Assembly: GCF_017696175.1 (NCBI RefSeq)
Contig: NZ_JAAORE010000001.1
Coordinates: 558,001 to 622,000 of the forward strand
Direction: 5' to 3'
Origin: Prochlorococcus marinus XMU1404
Lineage (GTDB): Bacteria; Cyanobacteriota; Cyanobacteriia; PCC-6307; Cyanobiaceae
Length of the DNA: 64,000 bases
How positions within the stretch are numbered: the first letter of the stretch is position 1; every line of letters begins with the position of its first letter. Position numbers and translations under genes: made by a program. Below are positions 10,501 through 19,537 of this stretch, piece after piece. The notes under the pieces are model-generated. The model did no database searches. It was not told the DNA's origin and worked only from the letters and a program-made list of their open reading frames with translations.

Positions 10501-11474
10501 TAATTTCAAATGAATCAATTTTGAATTCAGTTCTTCTTGGAGAAACTTTGCCGAATTATTTGGATAATTTAAGTTTCAATAATCTTAAATTAAAACTTGG
10601 CCCAGATTTTAAACTTCAATATTCAGATATAGTTCAAGCTTATTTAAAAACGAAATTAGATCTTAATTTAAATGGAGCGGTAGGAAAAGATTTAAATGCT
10701 AGGGGACTTATTTACCTTGAAAAAGGTAGAGCGAATCTATACACTACTCCTTTTAAACTTGATAAAAATAAGGATAATTATATTTTATTTGCCTCAAGAA
10801 GTGGTGTCGTTCCATTTATTAACTTTTCTTTGGTTAGTAAAGTTCCAGATTCTATAATTCCTATAAGTGAAAATAATCAAGATTCAAATATCTCAGATGA
10901 TCTCGATACTGATGCGACTTCAAGCAGTTTTGGAACATTTGGGATTGGTAATACAAGGCTTATAAAAATTGAAGCTTCCTACGAAGGCTTTTTAGATCAA
11001 TTATCTTTTGAAGATGAAAATAAAAGAATTCAATTAAGGAGTATACCAAGTTATAACAGGTCACAAATAATTGGCTTAATTGGAGGAAACTCGGCAAATC
11101 TAATTAATAGAGCATTTATTTCTCAACTTAATAATGCGGATGCTTTTAGTGAAAAATTTCAGTTATCTTTATATCCAGCATTAATAGAAAATAGTGAATC
11201 ATACAATAGCGTTATTACTAATGAAAATTTAGATATAGAGAATAATGGACAGTCAGATTCTAATCAAGAATTTTATTCTCAAGCTTGGGTAGCTGAACTA
11301 GGTCTTGATATTACAGATGCAATAAATTTCTCCTTTCAAACTGTTCCAGGCCGAGATGACCTCTCCCCTATAGGAATTTTGACTTTTCAGGCCAATCCAA
11401 ACTTAGAGTTGTTAGGCTCTTATGATTATGATGGAGATTGGAAAAGTCAAGTTCAATTATTTTTTAGATATTAA
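7518..11474 (+). CDS. tamB: TamB/TIC236-like translocation and assembly module protein (DUF490)
   Basis: This is the largest gene in the window (1318 residues). A single N-terminal membrane anchor (about 15-36) is followed by a very long beta-rich, Asn/Lys/Ile-rich region. A C-terminal DUF490 domain (about 950-1318) ends in Phe-Arg-Tyr and includes FGIGNTRLIKIEASYEGFL. In proteobacteria TamB works with TamA in outer-membrane protein insertion or lipid transport. The plastid homologue TIC236 links inner and outer envelope. The start used is TTG at 7518; no ATG lies close upstream. Low sequence conservation is normal for the family, and the call rests on architecture plus the C-terminal domain. 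Confidence 0.8.
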   Translation: MGSNLKKIRSLNLNIKILSIGILVFVGFLGTFLLNNFLRETYNSRKPQLEESVEDFLNKKVKLGDYSGIRFLGFSLGNSEIIDKDNKDSQIKANNLYVSISPFRSLLKQKLIIKIRPQQTEINIDRDFFKTDKTYKKPQDTNKSKLKYQLNFKFNKYSVLNLKKSGLKTKVKGNVIYNSVNREIIANLISNFYGKGFLKFKLNTKLNKDFLSLELFSRGLDLNNTQYNIGARKISLKKGNFKSNFKFYKSSTQAFCKGRFSFTNLKIKPEAFSENINSNSTLFYCKDNNLIGNSDNLNYGTLISNFNVNIPLNKASNNINLNGSIGYVNSLNPDIKLSGNIPYWFDKRGINFGDVNSSFNINRTQLSNLNIFRKSNIRGFITAKGELKGKISDPDISINFNVDYPHYKGIRIREIWEGEIKKDNSQFLLNMKNRYSPIPSFLSVKIDSELKLDNVAFSRIFNSNKGSIEVVKKNNRYIWRADNFPLDELELSIRNNQFDRIKGIINGSGSISSDQSYLDGRLAWSLGKYRNIKLANSLFDFSLKNNSYYVNSSLYPIDGGIIEVEYDSKNDNLITADFSNISTSWTILTAVDIFNFENKKVIPTRKSNILDDLEINKNNNTFKEKMDFINKFIEKNKELEDKFNLQKYFSKFKSRYYGEININGDRPDNYKINAKLNGYIVKNKENFTNNKEEFSIDLKGGLLKGEGSLRIKKLPLSAANIFLNQPRDFKGGLDINSFYNLNTKSFSSEISSNNASIKNNKLLFDKGLVEFNNSIFDIDFSLLINDFESPINVEGLIPINKKDNLDLRLIGNGKFIDLIDIFADEYFNFKEGNVNLRMIIKGTRNKPILNGFLVIKDSEIDFYKNKIKDINSLIIFDFDYLEVKNLNAKVENSGNLFIRGSLPFYSKNDHGKSEINLITNKFNIKTDNFNFLIDSNLDLSGSFENPVLGGNLSLNNGFINFNNTNQNSKKNKSKRQEVKKNWPELYWNKSKNIEIISNESILNSVLLGETLPNYLDNLSFNNLKLKLGPDFKLQYSDIVQAYLKTKLDLNLNGAVGKDLNARGLIYLEKGRANLYTTPFKLDKNKDNYILFASRSGVVPFINFSLVSKVPDSIIPISENNQDSNISDDLDTDATSSSFGTFGIGNTRLIKIEASYEGFLDQLSFEDENKRIQLRSIPSYNRSQIIGLIGGNSANLINRAFISQLNNADAFSEKFQLSLYPALIENSESYNSVITNENLDIENNGQSDSNQEFYSQAWVAELGLDITDAINFSFQTVPGRDDLSPIGILTFQANPNLELLGSYDYDGDWKSQVQLFFRY

Positions 11475-11540
11475 ATCAGTAGGGAAGTTAGTTTAAAGAA
11501 TCATTGATTTGAATTATTATTAAATTAACTAAAAAATATT

Positions 11541-12851
11541 ATGGCTAATATATTTGAAGTTCCTAATCCAGGTAAAGATCTTTTAGAAAAAGCTGACCAA
11601 GTTCGTTTGGCATCAATAAACATAAGTCAGACTGAAAATAAAAATAGAATTAAAGCTTTAAATTTTATGGCTGATAATCTAGAAAAAAATACTAAAGAAA
11701 TTTTAGAGGCTAACAGTGAGGACTATAAAATTGCAGAAAGGAAAGGAATATCAAAGGCTTTACTCTCTAGATTAAAGCTTTCGAAAGAAAAATTGAATTC
11801 AGGAATCGAAGGAGTAAGAAAAGTCGGAGACTTGGCTGATCCTGTAAATCAAGTTCAAATTAAAAGAGAGCTTTCAAAAGGGCTGATCCTAGAAAGAAAA
11901 ACAGTGCCTATTGGAGTCTTAGGAGTTATTTTTGAATCTAGACCTGATGCTGTTATGCAGATTAGTTCTCTAGCAATAAGATCAGGTAATGGAGTAATGC
12001 TAAAGGGCGGTAGTGAAGCAAATTTAACAAACAGTGCAATAGTCAATGCCTTACAACAGGGGTTATACAAATCAGGGCTTGATAAAAATGCAATATGCTT
12101 ACTTACTAGTAGAAAAGATAGTATGTCGATGTTAAATCTCGAGAACTATATCAATTTAATAATTCCAAGAGGAAGTAATGAATTAGTTAAATTTATTCAA
12201 GATAATACAAGAATTCCGGTGCTAGGTCATGCTGATGGAATTTGTCACTTGTTTATAGATACTGAGGCAAATCTTGAAATGGCTTTATCAGTCGCTCTAG
12301 ATAGTAAAATTCAATATCCTGCAGCATGTAATGCTATTGAAACTTTATTAGTGCATAAAGATATTGCACCAGCTTTTCTTGAAAAGGCTATTCCATTATT
12401 TGGATCTAATGATGTAAAGTTAATAGGAGACAAAAGATCTTTGGAATTAGGGTTGAAGTATGAAGCTTGTCTCGAAGACTGGCAAACTGAATATTTGGAT
12501 TTAATCTTATCTATAAAAATTGTTGAAGATTTTGACGAGGCAATTACTCATATTCAAAAATTTAGTTCAAAACATACAGATGGAATAATTACTGAAAATT
12601 TAACTACTGCTAATAAATTCATGAATATAGTTGATAGTGCAGGTGTTTTTCATAATTGCTCTACTAGGTTTGCAGATGGCTTTAGATATGGATTCGGAGC
12701 TGAGGTTGGTATATCTACTCAAACTCTCCCACCAAGAGGACCTGTAGGCCTAGAAGGTTTAGTAACGTATAAATATTTCTTAAAAGGCGATGGAAATGTA
12801 GTTGATGATTTTTCATCCGGTAATGCTATCTATACTCATAAAGATCTTTAA
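11541..12851 (+). CDS. proA: Gamma-glutamyl phosphate reductase
   Basis: ProA (436 residues) reduces gamma-glutamyl phosphate to glutamate semialdehyde with NADPH, the second step of proline synthesis. The catalytic cysteine is Cys263 in YPAACNAIETLL. VLGVIFESRPDAVMQ (near 127-140) and the GFGAEVGISTQTLPPRGPVGLEG segment near the C-terminus (given here only by its position, about 388-410) are family hallmarks. The length is normal. folB follows almost at once, so the two are likely one transcript. proB is not in the window. Confidence 0.97.
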   Translation: MANIFEVPNPGKDLLEKADQVRLASINISQTENKNRIKALNFMADNLEKNTKEILEANSEDYKIAERKGISKALLSRLKLSKEKLNSGIEGVRKVGDLADPVNQVQIKRELSKGLILERKTVPIGVLGVIFESRPDAVMQISSLAIRSGNGVMLKGGSEANLTNSAIVNALQQGLYKSGLDKNAICLLTSRKDSMSMLNLENYINLIIPRGSNELVKFIQDNTRIPVLGHADGICHLFIDTEANLEMALSVALDSKIQYPAACNAIETLLVHKDIAPAFLEKAIPLFGSNDVKLIGDKRSLELGLKYEACLEDWQTEYLDLILSIKIVEDFDEAITHIQKFSSKHTDGIITENLTTANKFMNIVDSAGVFHNCSTRFADGFRYGFGAEVGISTQTLPPRGPVGLEGLVTYKYFLKGDGNVVDDFSSGNAIYTHKDL

Positions 12852-12862
12852 AAGTGTTGAAG

Positions 12863-13225
12863 ATGGAAACGTTTTTAAAAATTGAGGATATAAGACTTTG
12901 GGCTAGGGTTGGTGTTCTTGATGAAGAAAGAAAATTAGGTCAATTATTTTGTTTGGATATATTCTTATGGACTGATTTCGAAAAGTGTACCGTAAGTGAT
13001 GATGTAAAAAAAACAGTTGATTATTCAAAATTAGTTCAAATTTTAAAAGATCAATCAAAAAAAATTTATTGTTTCACAATCGAAAAATATTCAAACGCGA
13101 TTTTAGAAATCATTGATCATGAATTTAAGCTTTCTAAAATTAAAATTATTTTGACAAAATGTAATCCTCCAATTACAGGTTTTGATGGGAAGGTTTCAAT
13201 AGTAAGAATTCTTGAAAATAATTAA
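12863..13225 (+). CDS. folB: Dihydroneopterin aldolase
   Basis: FolB makes 6-hydroxymethyl-dihydropterin from dihydroneopterin in folate synthesis. The 120-residue form starting METFLKIEDIRLWARVGVL has the family pattern, with GVLDEERKLGQ and the C-terminal VDYSKLVQ and KCNPPITGFDG elements. I chose the ATG at 12863 over the GTG (12854) and TTG (12857) in frame upstream. It gives the usual spacing to the first strand, and the GTG would lie only 2 bases after the proA stop. Translation is probably coupled to proA. Confidence 0.88.
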   Translation: METFLKIEDIRLWARVGVLDEERKLGQLFCLDIFLWTDFEKCTVSDDVKKTVDYSKLVQILKDQSKKIYCFTIEKYSNAILEIIDHEFKLSKIKIILTKCNPPITGFDGKVSIVRILENN

Positions 13226-13230
13226 AAGTA

Positions 13231-13824
13231 TTGGAAAAAAGAAATCCCATCATATTGATTCATGGACTGTGGAATACTTCAAGTATTTTTTCTTCTATTA
13301 CCTCAAAACTTGATGAAATTGGAATTGAATATTTTGCTCCAAATCTTAATCATTCATATGGAATGACTTCAATTATTGATTTAACAAATATAGTAAATGA
13401 ATTAATTCTAGAGAAATACGGTCTAGAAAAAAAAATAGATATTTTAGGATTCTCTATGGGAGGAATAATTGGTAGGTATTGGCTGCAAAAATTTAATGGA
13501 TATAAAAGAACAAGAAGATTCATATCTATAGGAGCCCCTCATAAAGGAACATTGATAGCGCAATTAGTACCTAAATTCCCATTTAGAGGAATTTCAGAAA
13601 TGAAAATAAATAGTTATTTCTTGCGAGAACTTGCAAAGAATGAGTTTTTGCTTAATGATATTGAGTGTATAAATTTCTTTACTTATTGGGATCTAATGGT
13701 TTTCCCTGGCTGGTGGACTAACTTGAATTTAGGAAAACAAATATCACTAAAAGTATATAAACATAGAAATCTTGTTAGAAATAAATCTGTAGTAGAAAAA
13801 ATAATAAATGAAATTATTATCTAG
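13231..13824 (+). CDS. Alpha/beta hydrolase, lipase-like
   Basis: The 197-residue protein has the lipase oxyanion motif LIHGLWNTSS near residues 9-18. The nucleophile elbow GFSMGG has Ser75, and IGAPHKGT follows near 106, as in triacylglycerol lipase / PGAP1-like hydrolases. A catalytic Asp and His may be supplied by DLMVFPGWW and the YKHRNLV segment. The start is TTG at 13231, just 5 bases after folB, with no ATG nearby. It converges with the oligopeptidase gene and the two reading frames overlap by 8 bases (13817-13824). The substrate is unknown. Confidence 0.75.
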   Translation: MEKRNPIILIHGLWNTSSIFSSITSKLDEIGIEYFAPNLNHSYGMTSIIDLTNIVNELILEKYGLEKKIDILGFSMGGIIGRYWLQKFNGYKRTRRFISIGAPHKGTLIAQLVPKFPFRGISEMKINSYFLRELAKNEFLLNDIECINFFTYWDLMVFPGWWTNLNLGKQISLKVYKHRNLVRNKSVVEKIINEIII

Positions 13825-15904
13825 CTCCTGATAAACCCAAGTGTCTTATCAAGGAATCTGTTTGAGGCTCTCTTCCCCTGAATAGCTTGAAAATGTCTAA
13901 TGGAGGTAAGCTGCCACCCAAGCTAAGTATCGTATCTTTAAATTTCTTTCCGATGAACTTTAAATCTTCAGAGTTTTCTAGATCAGCTTCTTCGAACATA
14001 GAAAAAGCATCAGCGCTTAGAACTTCAGCCCATTTATAAGAGTAATATCCTGCAGAGTATCCACCTGCAAATATATGACTAAAACAACAAAGAAATTGAT
14101 CTTCTTGAATTGGAGCAATAACAGTAGTTTGTTTTGCAATTTCTCTTCTTATTTCATCTGCTGTTTTACCATCATTTTTATCAATACTACTGTGTAATCT
14201 AAGGTCTGTAATCGCAAAATGTAGTTGTCTAAGAGTAGCCATACCACAATTAAAAGTTCTATTCTTTAGAAGCTTCTCAAAATTTTCATCAGATAATTTT
14301 TCCCCTGTTTTATAGTGCTTAGCAATATTCAGAAGTGTATTTTTATGGAAACACCAGTTTTCCATAAATTGACTTGGAAGTTCGACTGCATCCCATTCGA
14401 CATTATTGATGCCAGCTGCCTGAGGAAGATTTACAGTGGTAAGCATGTGTTGAAGACCATGACCAAATTCATGAAATAGTGTCTGAACTTCTTCAAAACT
14501 CATCAAACTAGGTTTGTCTTTTGACGGTGGAGTTTGATTACAAATAAGATAAGCTACCGGTAGGGTCTTTTTCCCAACATTATTTTTATTCAAACATTCA
14601 TCCATCCAAGCCCCTCCTCTCTTTGTTTCCGGACGAGAATATGGATCGAGGTAAAAAGATGCTATTTTGTTATCTTCTTTATTGAGAATATTAAAAAATA
14701 AAATGTCATCATTCCATAAAGGTGCTTTATCAGTTGCCTCGACTACTTTAATTTCAAAAAGCTTTTCGCTTAATTTGAATAAACCATTCAACACATCATT
14801 TAGAGGAAACCAAGGTCTCAAAGACTCTTGATCTAAATTGAGATTTTCCTTCCTAAGTAGTTCAGACCAATAGCTAATATCCCATGGCTCAATAGTCTTC
14901 AATTTTGGAAAACCATTAGCTTTAGAAAACTTATTGAGCGTTTCTAATTCAATTTTTGCGGTTTTTAATGCAGGTTCTCTCAATTCTTCTAAAAGGTTTT
15001 CAACATTTTTAATTTCTTTGGCCATTTTCGTTGACAAACTTAGTTCTGCCCAACTTTTATAACCGAGAAGATTAGCCTTTTTAGTTCTAAGAGATAATAT
15101 CTCTTCAATGATTTGAGAATTATTATTTTCTCCTTGAGACGCCCTACTTACGAATGCCTTATAAAGTTTTTCTCTAAGGTTACGGTTGTTGGCATATGTC
15201 ATGAACGATGTATAAGTTGGAATATCTAGACTTAATTTCCAAGGACCATTTTTAATGTCAGCTTCACCATCTTTTTTTAAGTGATTGTGAGCAGAAATTG
15301 CCATCAATTCAAGTACTCGAGCAGGAAGACCATCAATTTCAGATTTTTTATTTAATATTAAAAACCATTTATTAGTTGCATCAAGAACATTGTTACTAAA
15401 ATCAGTTGATAGCTTTCCAAGCTTTTCTGATATTTTGTTGAATTCTTCTTGATCATTTTTTTGTAGTGAAATTCCTCTATGTTGCATTTCAAGAATTTCT
15501 TTATCTAAAATTCTGTTTTTTATTTGATCAAAATCATTTGTCTCTTTAAGCTTTACTAAAGAATTGTAAATTATTTTACTTTGCCCGAATTTGTTACTTA
15601 AGCTAATTATCTTGGGTAGAAAGTTTGAATAAATATCTCTAAGACTTTCAGAATTATTTACTGCATTTAGGTGACTTATGACACCCCAGCTCCACCTTAG
15701 AATTTCATTGACTTCATTTAAAGGATTTATTACATTATTCCAATTTAAGTTATCTTGAATCAAATAATTAGATAAATTTTTCTCAATGTTTTTAAAATCT
15801 TCGGCAATCTTTTCTAGTACTAATGGAAATTGTTTATTGATATTTTCTGGGGTGAATTTATTGAATTCTGGTAATTCTCCATAATTAAAAATCGAGGTAT
15901 CCAT
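13817..15904 (-). CDS. prlC: M3 family oligopeptidase (oligopeptidase A / PrlC type)
   Basis: This is a cytoplasmic zinc peptidase of 695 residues that degrades short peptides, including cleaved signal peptides and transit peptides. The zinc motif HEFGH lies at 478-482 inside LFHEFGHGLQHML. The third ligand region, AGINNVEWDAVELPSQFMENW, spans about 494-514. The C-terminal catalytic Tyr/His region FAGGYSAGYYSYKWAEV is also present. The long helical N-terminal domain matches the M3A subfamily. The ndhD gene lies 13 bases upstream on the same strand. Confidence 0.92.
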   Translation of the reverse strand: MDTSIFNYGELPEFNKFTPENINKQFPLVLEKIAEDFKNIEKNLSNYLIQDNLNWNNVINPLNEVNEILRWSWGVISHLNAVNNSESLRDIYSNFLPKIISLSNKFGQSKIIYNSLVKLKETNDFDQIKNRILDKEILEMQHRGISLQKNDQEEFNKISEKLGKLSTDFSNNVLDATNKWFLILNKKSEIDGLPARVLELMAISAHNHLKKDGEADIKNGPWKLSLDIPTYTSFMTYANNRNLREKLYKAFVSRASQGENNNSQIIEEILSLRTKKANLLGYKSWAELSLSTKMAKEIKNVENLLEELREPALKTAKIELETLNKFSKANGFPKLKTIEPWDISYWSELLRKENLNLDQESLRPWFPLNDVLNGLFKLSEKLFEIKVVEATDKAPLWNDDILFFNILNKEDNKIASFYLDPYSRPETKRGGAWMDECLNKNNVGKKTLPVAYLICNQTPPSKDKPSLMSFEEVQTLFHEFGHGLQHMLTTVNLPQAAGINNVEWDAVELPSQFMENWCFHKNTLLNIAKHYKTGEKLSDENFEKLLKNRTFNCGMATLRQLHFAITDLRLHSSIDKNDGKTADEIRREIAKQTTVIAPIQEDQFLCCFSHIFAGGYSAGYYSYKWAEVLSADAFSMFEEADLENSEDLKFIGKKFKDTILSLGGSLPPLDIFKLFRGREPQTDSLIRHLGLSGAR

Positions 15905-15917
15905 TTATTAAAAAAGA

Positions 15918-17459
15918 TTAATTAGCTATTATTGGAATTATTCCTACTAACTTAGCTAAAGTTAGCTGCTGACTGAGAGCATTGGTTGAAGATTCGTATA
16001 AATTTATGGCGATTTTCGGCCAAAAACCTATTACTAAAGTAGGCAACAATAAGCTAAAACCAATTGTCAATTCTCTACCATTCATTTCCTTAACTGTTGC
16101 TAGTGCAGGGATTCTGGGTCCAAAAAATACTCTTCTACACATTGATAGTAGATATATTGGTGTTAGAACTAAACCGATAGCTGCAATAAGAATTGTGATT
16201 GATCTGAAGAGTGAACTGAAGCCTTCTTGACTTGTGATACCTAGAAATACAGTGATTTCACTTATAAAGCCGCTCATGCCAGGCAATGCAAGGGAAGCTA
16301 ATGAGCTTGCTAGGAAAAAAGCAAAAGTTATTGGCAAGACCTTTGCTAAACCACCCATATTCGGAATTGAGAGAGTATTCGTTCTCTCATAGAATGATCC
16401 TGTAACAAAAAACATTGCTGCTGCGATAAGTCCGTGACTTATCATTTGGAGCATTGCTCCACTTATTCCTAAAGCATCTACCGCTCCGATCCCTAAGAGA
16501 ACAAAACCCATATGGCTAATTGAGCTACATGCAATTCTTCTTTTGACATTATCCTGTGCAAATGCATTTAGTGCTCCGTAAATTATATTAATGATCCCAA
16601 GAATTATTAATGCAGGTGCAATTTGCAGGTGAACTTCAGGTAAAATTTGAACGTTGAATCTCAAGAGGGCATAGCCTCCCATTTTTAAAAGTATTCCCGC
16701 AAGTAACATAGATACGGGAGCATTAGCTTCTCCATGTGCATCGGGTAGCCAAGTATGTAATGGAAAGATAGGTAGTTTTACTCCAAAACCTATTAAAAAT
16801 CCTAAATATGATAACAATGCTAAGCTGCCAGTTACGTGTTTATTAGTTAAGTCGCTGATATTTAGGGTAAAAGAATCACCACTCAAGGCAATGGCTAATC
16901 CGCTTATGAGTATTAGTAAAGAAGCTAAAGCTGTGTAAAGAATAAATTTAGTAGCTGCATATAATTTCTTTTTCCCTCCCCAAATGGCAATAAGAAGATA
17001 AACCGGAACCAATTCAAGTTCCCAAGCTAAGAAAAATAACAGGAAATCTTGTGAAAGGAAGACTAGTGCTTGAGCAGATGCTTGCACTAATAAAAGGGCA
17101 AAATATAAATTTGATTTTTTCTTTATTTTCCAACTTGCGGCAGCTGATAAAAATGTAATTAACCCACTTAAAGCTACTAGAGGAGCAGACAATCCATCAA
17201 CTCCAAGTGACCACTCAAGGCCTATCGAGGGTAACCAAGTAGCTCTCTCCACAAGTTGCAAGGAGCTATCTGAAGTATTAAATTTCTGGAAAAGTACGCC
17301 TATTATAAGTAAAAAATCTATAAACAAAAAACTTAATGAGATATTTCTAGGGAGCGTATTATCTTCCCCTTCATTTGAACTCAAGAAAGGCATTATTAAT
17401 GCCCCGATTAAAGGTAGTAAAACAATAAATGATAGCCAAGGGAAAGATTCTAAATTCAT
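15918..17459 (-). CDS. ndhD: NAD(P)H-quinone oxidoreductase subunit 4 (NdhD)
   Basis: NdhD is a proton-pumping, antiporter-like subunit of the thylakoid NDH-1 complex used in respiration and cyclic electron flow. The 513-residue protein is hydrophobic with about 14 membrane helices. It keeps the charged positions of the family: Glu in [19 protein letters not shown], Lys/His in [19 protein letters not shown], and [15 protein letters not shown]. It resembles the NdhD1/D2 (respiratory/cyclic) type more than the CO2-uptake types, but that split is only by eye. Its start lies 78 bases downstream of the thrB stop on the same strand. Confidence 0.95.
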   Translation of the reverse strand: MNLESFPWLSFIVLLPLIGALIMPFLSSNEGEDNTLPRNISLSFLFIDFLLIIGVLFQKFNTSDSSLQLVERATWLPSIGLEWSLGVDGLSAPLVALSGLITFLSAAASWKIKKKSNLYFALLLVQASAQALVFLSQDFLLFFLAWELELVPVYLLIAIWGGKKKLYAATKFILYTALASLLILISGLAIALSGDSFTLNISDLTNKHVTGSLALLSYLGFLIGFGVKLPIFPLHTWLPDAHGEANAPVSMLLAGILLKMGGYALLRFNVQILPEVHLQIAPALIILGIINIIYGALNAFAQDNVKRRIACSSISHMGFVLLGIGAVDALGISGAMLQMISHGLIAAAMFFVTGSFYERTNTLSIPNMGGLAKVLPITFAFFLASSLASLALPGMSGFISEITVFLGITSQEGFSSLFRSITILIAAIGLVLTPIYLLSMCRRVFFGPRIPALATVKEMNGRELTIGFSLLLPTLVIGFWPKIAINLYESSTNALSQQLTLAKLVGIIPIIAN

Positions 17460-17537
17460 TTTGTAATGAATAATTTTTTTATTCTAGTTGAAGTTGCACT
17501 AGCTTGAGACTATAACACTAAAAATGCCTAAGTAAAA

Positions 17538-18485
17538 CTACTTACCAGAGATAGTGCTGAATTGACTGCCAATTGTTTGTACGTTTAGGAATGGCGCTCT
17601 ACTTGCTACACCTGACATCTCCCATGCTTTTACCATAGCTTGACTAACGTTTTTTCCATTTTCCTTTTTACACAAAGCTAAAATGCTTGGTCCAGCTCCA
17701 CTAATTGCACATCCTAAAGCACCTGCTTGTAACGCGGCATCTTTGACTTCCAGCCCACCTTTTATAAGTTTCCATCGGTATGGTTCGTGCAGCTTATCAA
17801 ACATCCCCTCTTTTATTAAATCATCATTTCCTGCTTTTAAACCATTTAGCAATAAAGTAAGTGCCCCCATATTAGTCACTGCATCAGATATAGGAACATT
17901 CTTAGGCATTACTTTCCTTGCCTCACTTGTGCTTAAACGAATAGCCGGTATTGCTACAACAGCTTTGATAGAATCGTGCCAATCACATCTTATTATTCTC
18001 CATCTTTGGGAAGAAGTACGGGCGGTCAAACAAAGCCCCCCTAAGAGAGAGGGAACTACATTATCAGGATGACCTTCAATATCAATAGCAAGTTCAAGAA
18101 GTTTTTCTTTTGACAGTGGAGAGTTCATTATTGCATTCGCTCCGATTAGTCCCGCAACTATAGCTGTAGCACTACTTCCAAGTCCTCGTGCTGGTGGAAC
18201 AGCCAACTTAACTCTTGCTTCTAGTGCAAAAGGGTCCATATTTGCACTCTCCCATACTTTCTGAGCTGCTCTAAAAACTAAGTTATCTGGGCCCCCTCTT
18301 AAGTGATTACCATCTGTACTTTCCATTATCAAATCAAATCTATCTCCACCTCCTTCGATTCTTGTAAAAATAAATTCATTATATAAATCTAATGCTGCAC
18401 CAAGGCAGTCGAAACCTGGCCCCAAATTTGCAGTTGTAGAAGGTACTGTTACTCTTATTTTTTTACCTACTTCAGGAATAGACAT
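17538..18485 (-). CDS. thrB: Homoserine kinase
   Basis: ThrB phosphorylates homoserine with ATP on the way to threonine. The 315-residue GHMP-kinase fold is shown by VPSTTANLGPGFDCLGAAL near the N-terminus, the ATP loop PPARGLGSSATAIVAG at about 97-112, and the C-terminal GALGCAISGAGPSILAL motif. It starts 3 bases after the glucokinase stop, so the pair is tightly linked. thrS, which uses threonine, lies one gene further upstream in the same direction. Confidence 0.96.
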   Translation of the reverse strand: MSIPEVGKKIRVTVPSTTANLGPGFDCLGAALDLYNEFIFTRIEGGGDRFDLIMESTDGNHLRGGPDNLVFRAAQKVWESANMDPFALEARVKLAVPPARGLGSSATAIVAGLIGANAIMNSPLSKEKLLELAIDIEGHPDNVVPSLLGGLCLTARTSSQRWRIIRCDWHDSIKAVVAIPAIRLSTSEARKVMPKNVPISDAVTNMGALTLLLNGLKAGNDDLIKEGMFDKLHEPYRWKLIKGGLEVKDAALQAGALGCAISGAGPSILALCKKENGKNVSQAMVKAWEMSGVASRAPFLNVQTIGSQFSTISGK

Positions 18486-18488
18486 TTT

Positions 18489-19526
18489 TTACTTAGTTCT
18501 TAAAAGCATTTTTGCTCTGCAAGCTGCACTAAATAGTCCAAATTCTTCATCTAAAATTACTCTCAGAGGTATTGTTTTAAGAATATCTTTTAATCTTCCT
18601 TTATCAAAAAATTGTTTCATAAATAAATCTGATTTAAAATTTTTGAAATGTTTTGGAGCTGTTCCTCCAGAAATCCATAATCCTCCAAAGCATAATTCTT
18701 GAAGTGCGACATCTCCCAATAAAGAGGCATAAGCATCCAACCATATTCGCTCTACTTCAATCATTAGCTGATCCCCTCCGTTTGAAAGATCGCAAATTTT
18801 TTCAGGTAGTTCTTTTCTCGCATTATCAGAAATTTTAATTTCTTTTAAATATTTTTGTAGAGGATGGTTTTGGGCATCAGGTTTGCTTAGTCTCCATTCG
18901 GCAATTCTTGATAAACCAGTACCACTAACAATTCTTTCACAAGATATCCTTTCGACTTTTAGGTAATTTTTAAGCCAGTTCTTCAATTCCCATTCTAATT
19001 TTGACTTTGGCGAGTATTCAACATGACCACCTTCGCTAGCTAAAACTTTTATATCACTTCCTAGTATTATGCCTCTTGCAATGCCCAAACCAGTCCCCGC
19101 GCCAACAATGGCATGCAAATCATTATTAGCAACTTTAGAATTTGTTCCATTTTGAATAGTGGAATATTGATTTTTTTTTAAGAAAGGTATTCCATAAATT
19201 TGCACTGCGAAATCATTTATTAGCTCACAGCTTTGAAAATTAAATTTGTTCTGTAATGCTTTTTCGGAAATATCCCATGACAAATTCATGATTTTTGCTT
19301 TGTTATTAGACAAAGGACCAGCGACTGCAAAACATGCAGAAGAGGGATGGGTAATATTTTTACATTCATTTTTTAGAAAATTTTCTAAGATTGATTCAAA
19401 GGAATCCCACTCAGAAGATAAATATTTCTTTTTGAATACTAACTTGGGCGAATCATCATTTATATCTTTTCTAAATATTCCTAAAAGAACCTTGGTACCT
19501 CCTAAATCACAAGCTAGAAAATTCAT
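18489..19526 (-). CDS. glk: Glucokinase
   Basis: The 345-residue protein has the ROK/glucokinase layout. FLACDLGGTKVLLGIF at the N-terminus is the phosphate-1 loop, AVAGPLSNNKAKIMNLSWDI covers the sugar-binding region, and AIVGAGTGLGIARGII is the second phosphate loop. GGLWISGGTAPK near the C-terminus is the adenosine motif. It phosphorylates glucose to glucose-6-phosphate. It lies between thrS (11 bases upstream) and thrB (3 bases downstream) on one strand. Glucose may come from glycogen or uptake; the sequence does not say which. Confidence 0.92.
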   Translation of the reverse strand: MNFLACDLGGTKVLLGIFRKDINDDSPKLVFKKKYLSSEWDSFESILENFLKNECKNITHPSSACFAVAGPLSNNKAKIMNLSWDISEKALQNKFNFQSCELINDFAVQIYGIPFLKKNQYSTIQNGTNSKVANNDLHAIVGAGTGLGIARGIILGSDIKVLASEGGHVEYSPKSKLEWELKNWLKNYLKVERISCERIVSGTGLSRIAEWRLSKPDAQNHPLQKYLKEIKISDNARKELPEKICDLSNGGDQLMIEVERIWLDAYASLLGDVALQELCFGGLWISGGTAPKHFKNFKSDLFMKQFFDKGRLKDILKTIPLRVILDEEFGLFSAACRAKMLLRTK

Positions 19527-19537
19527 TATATTTAAAA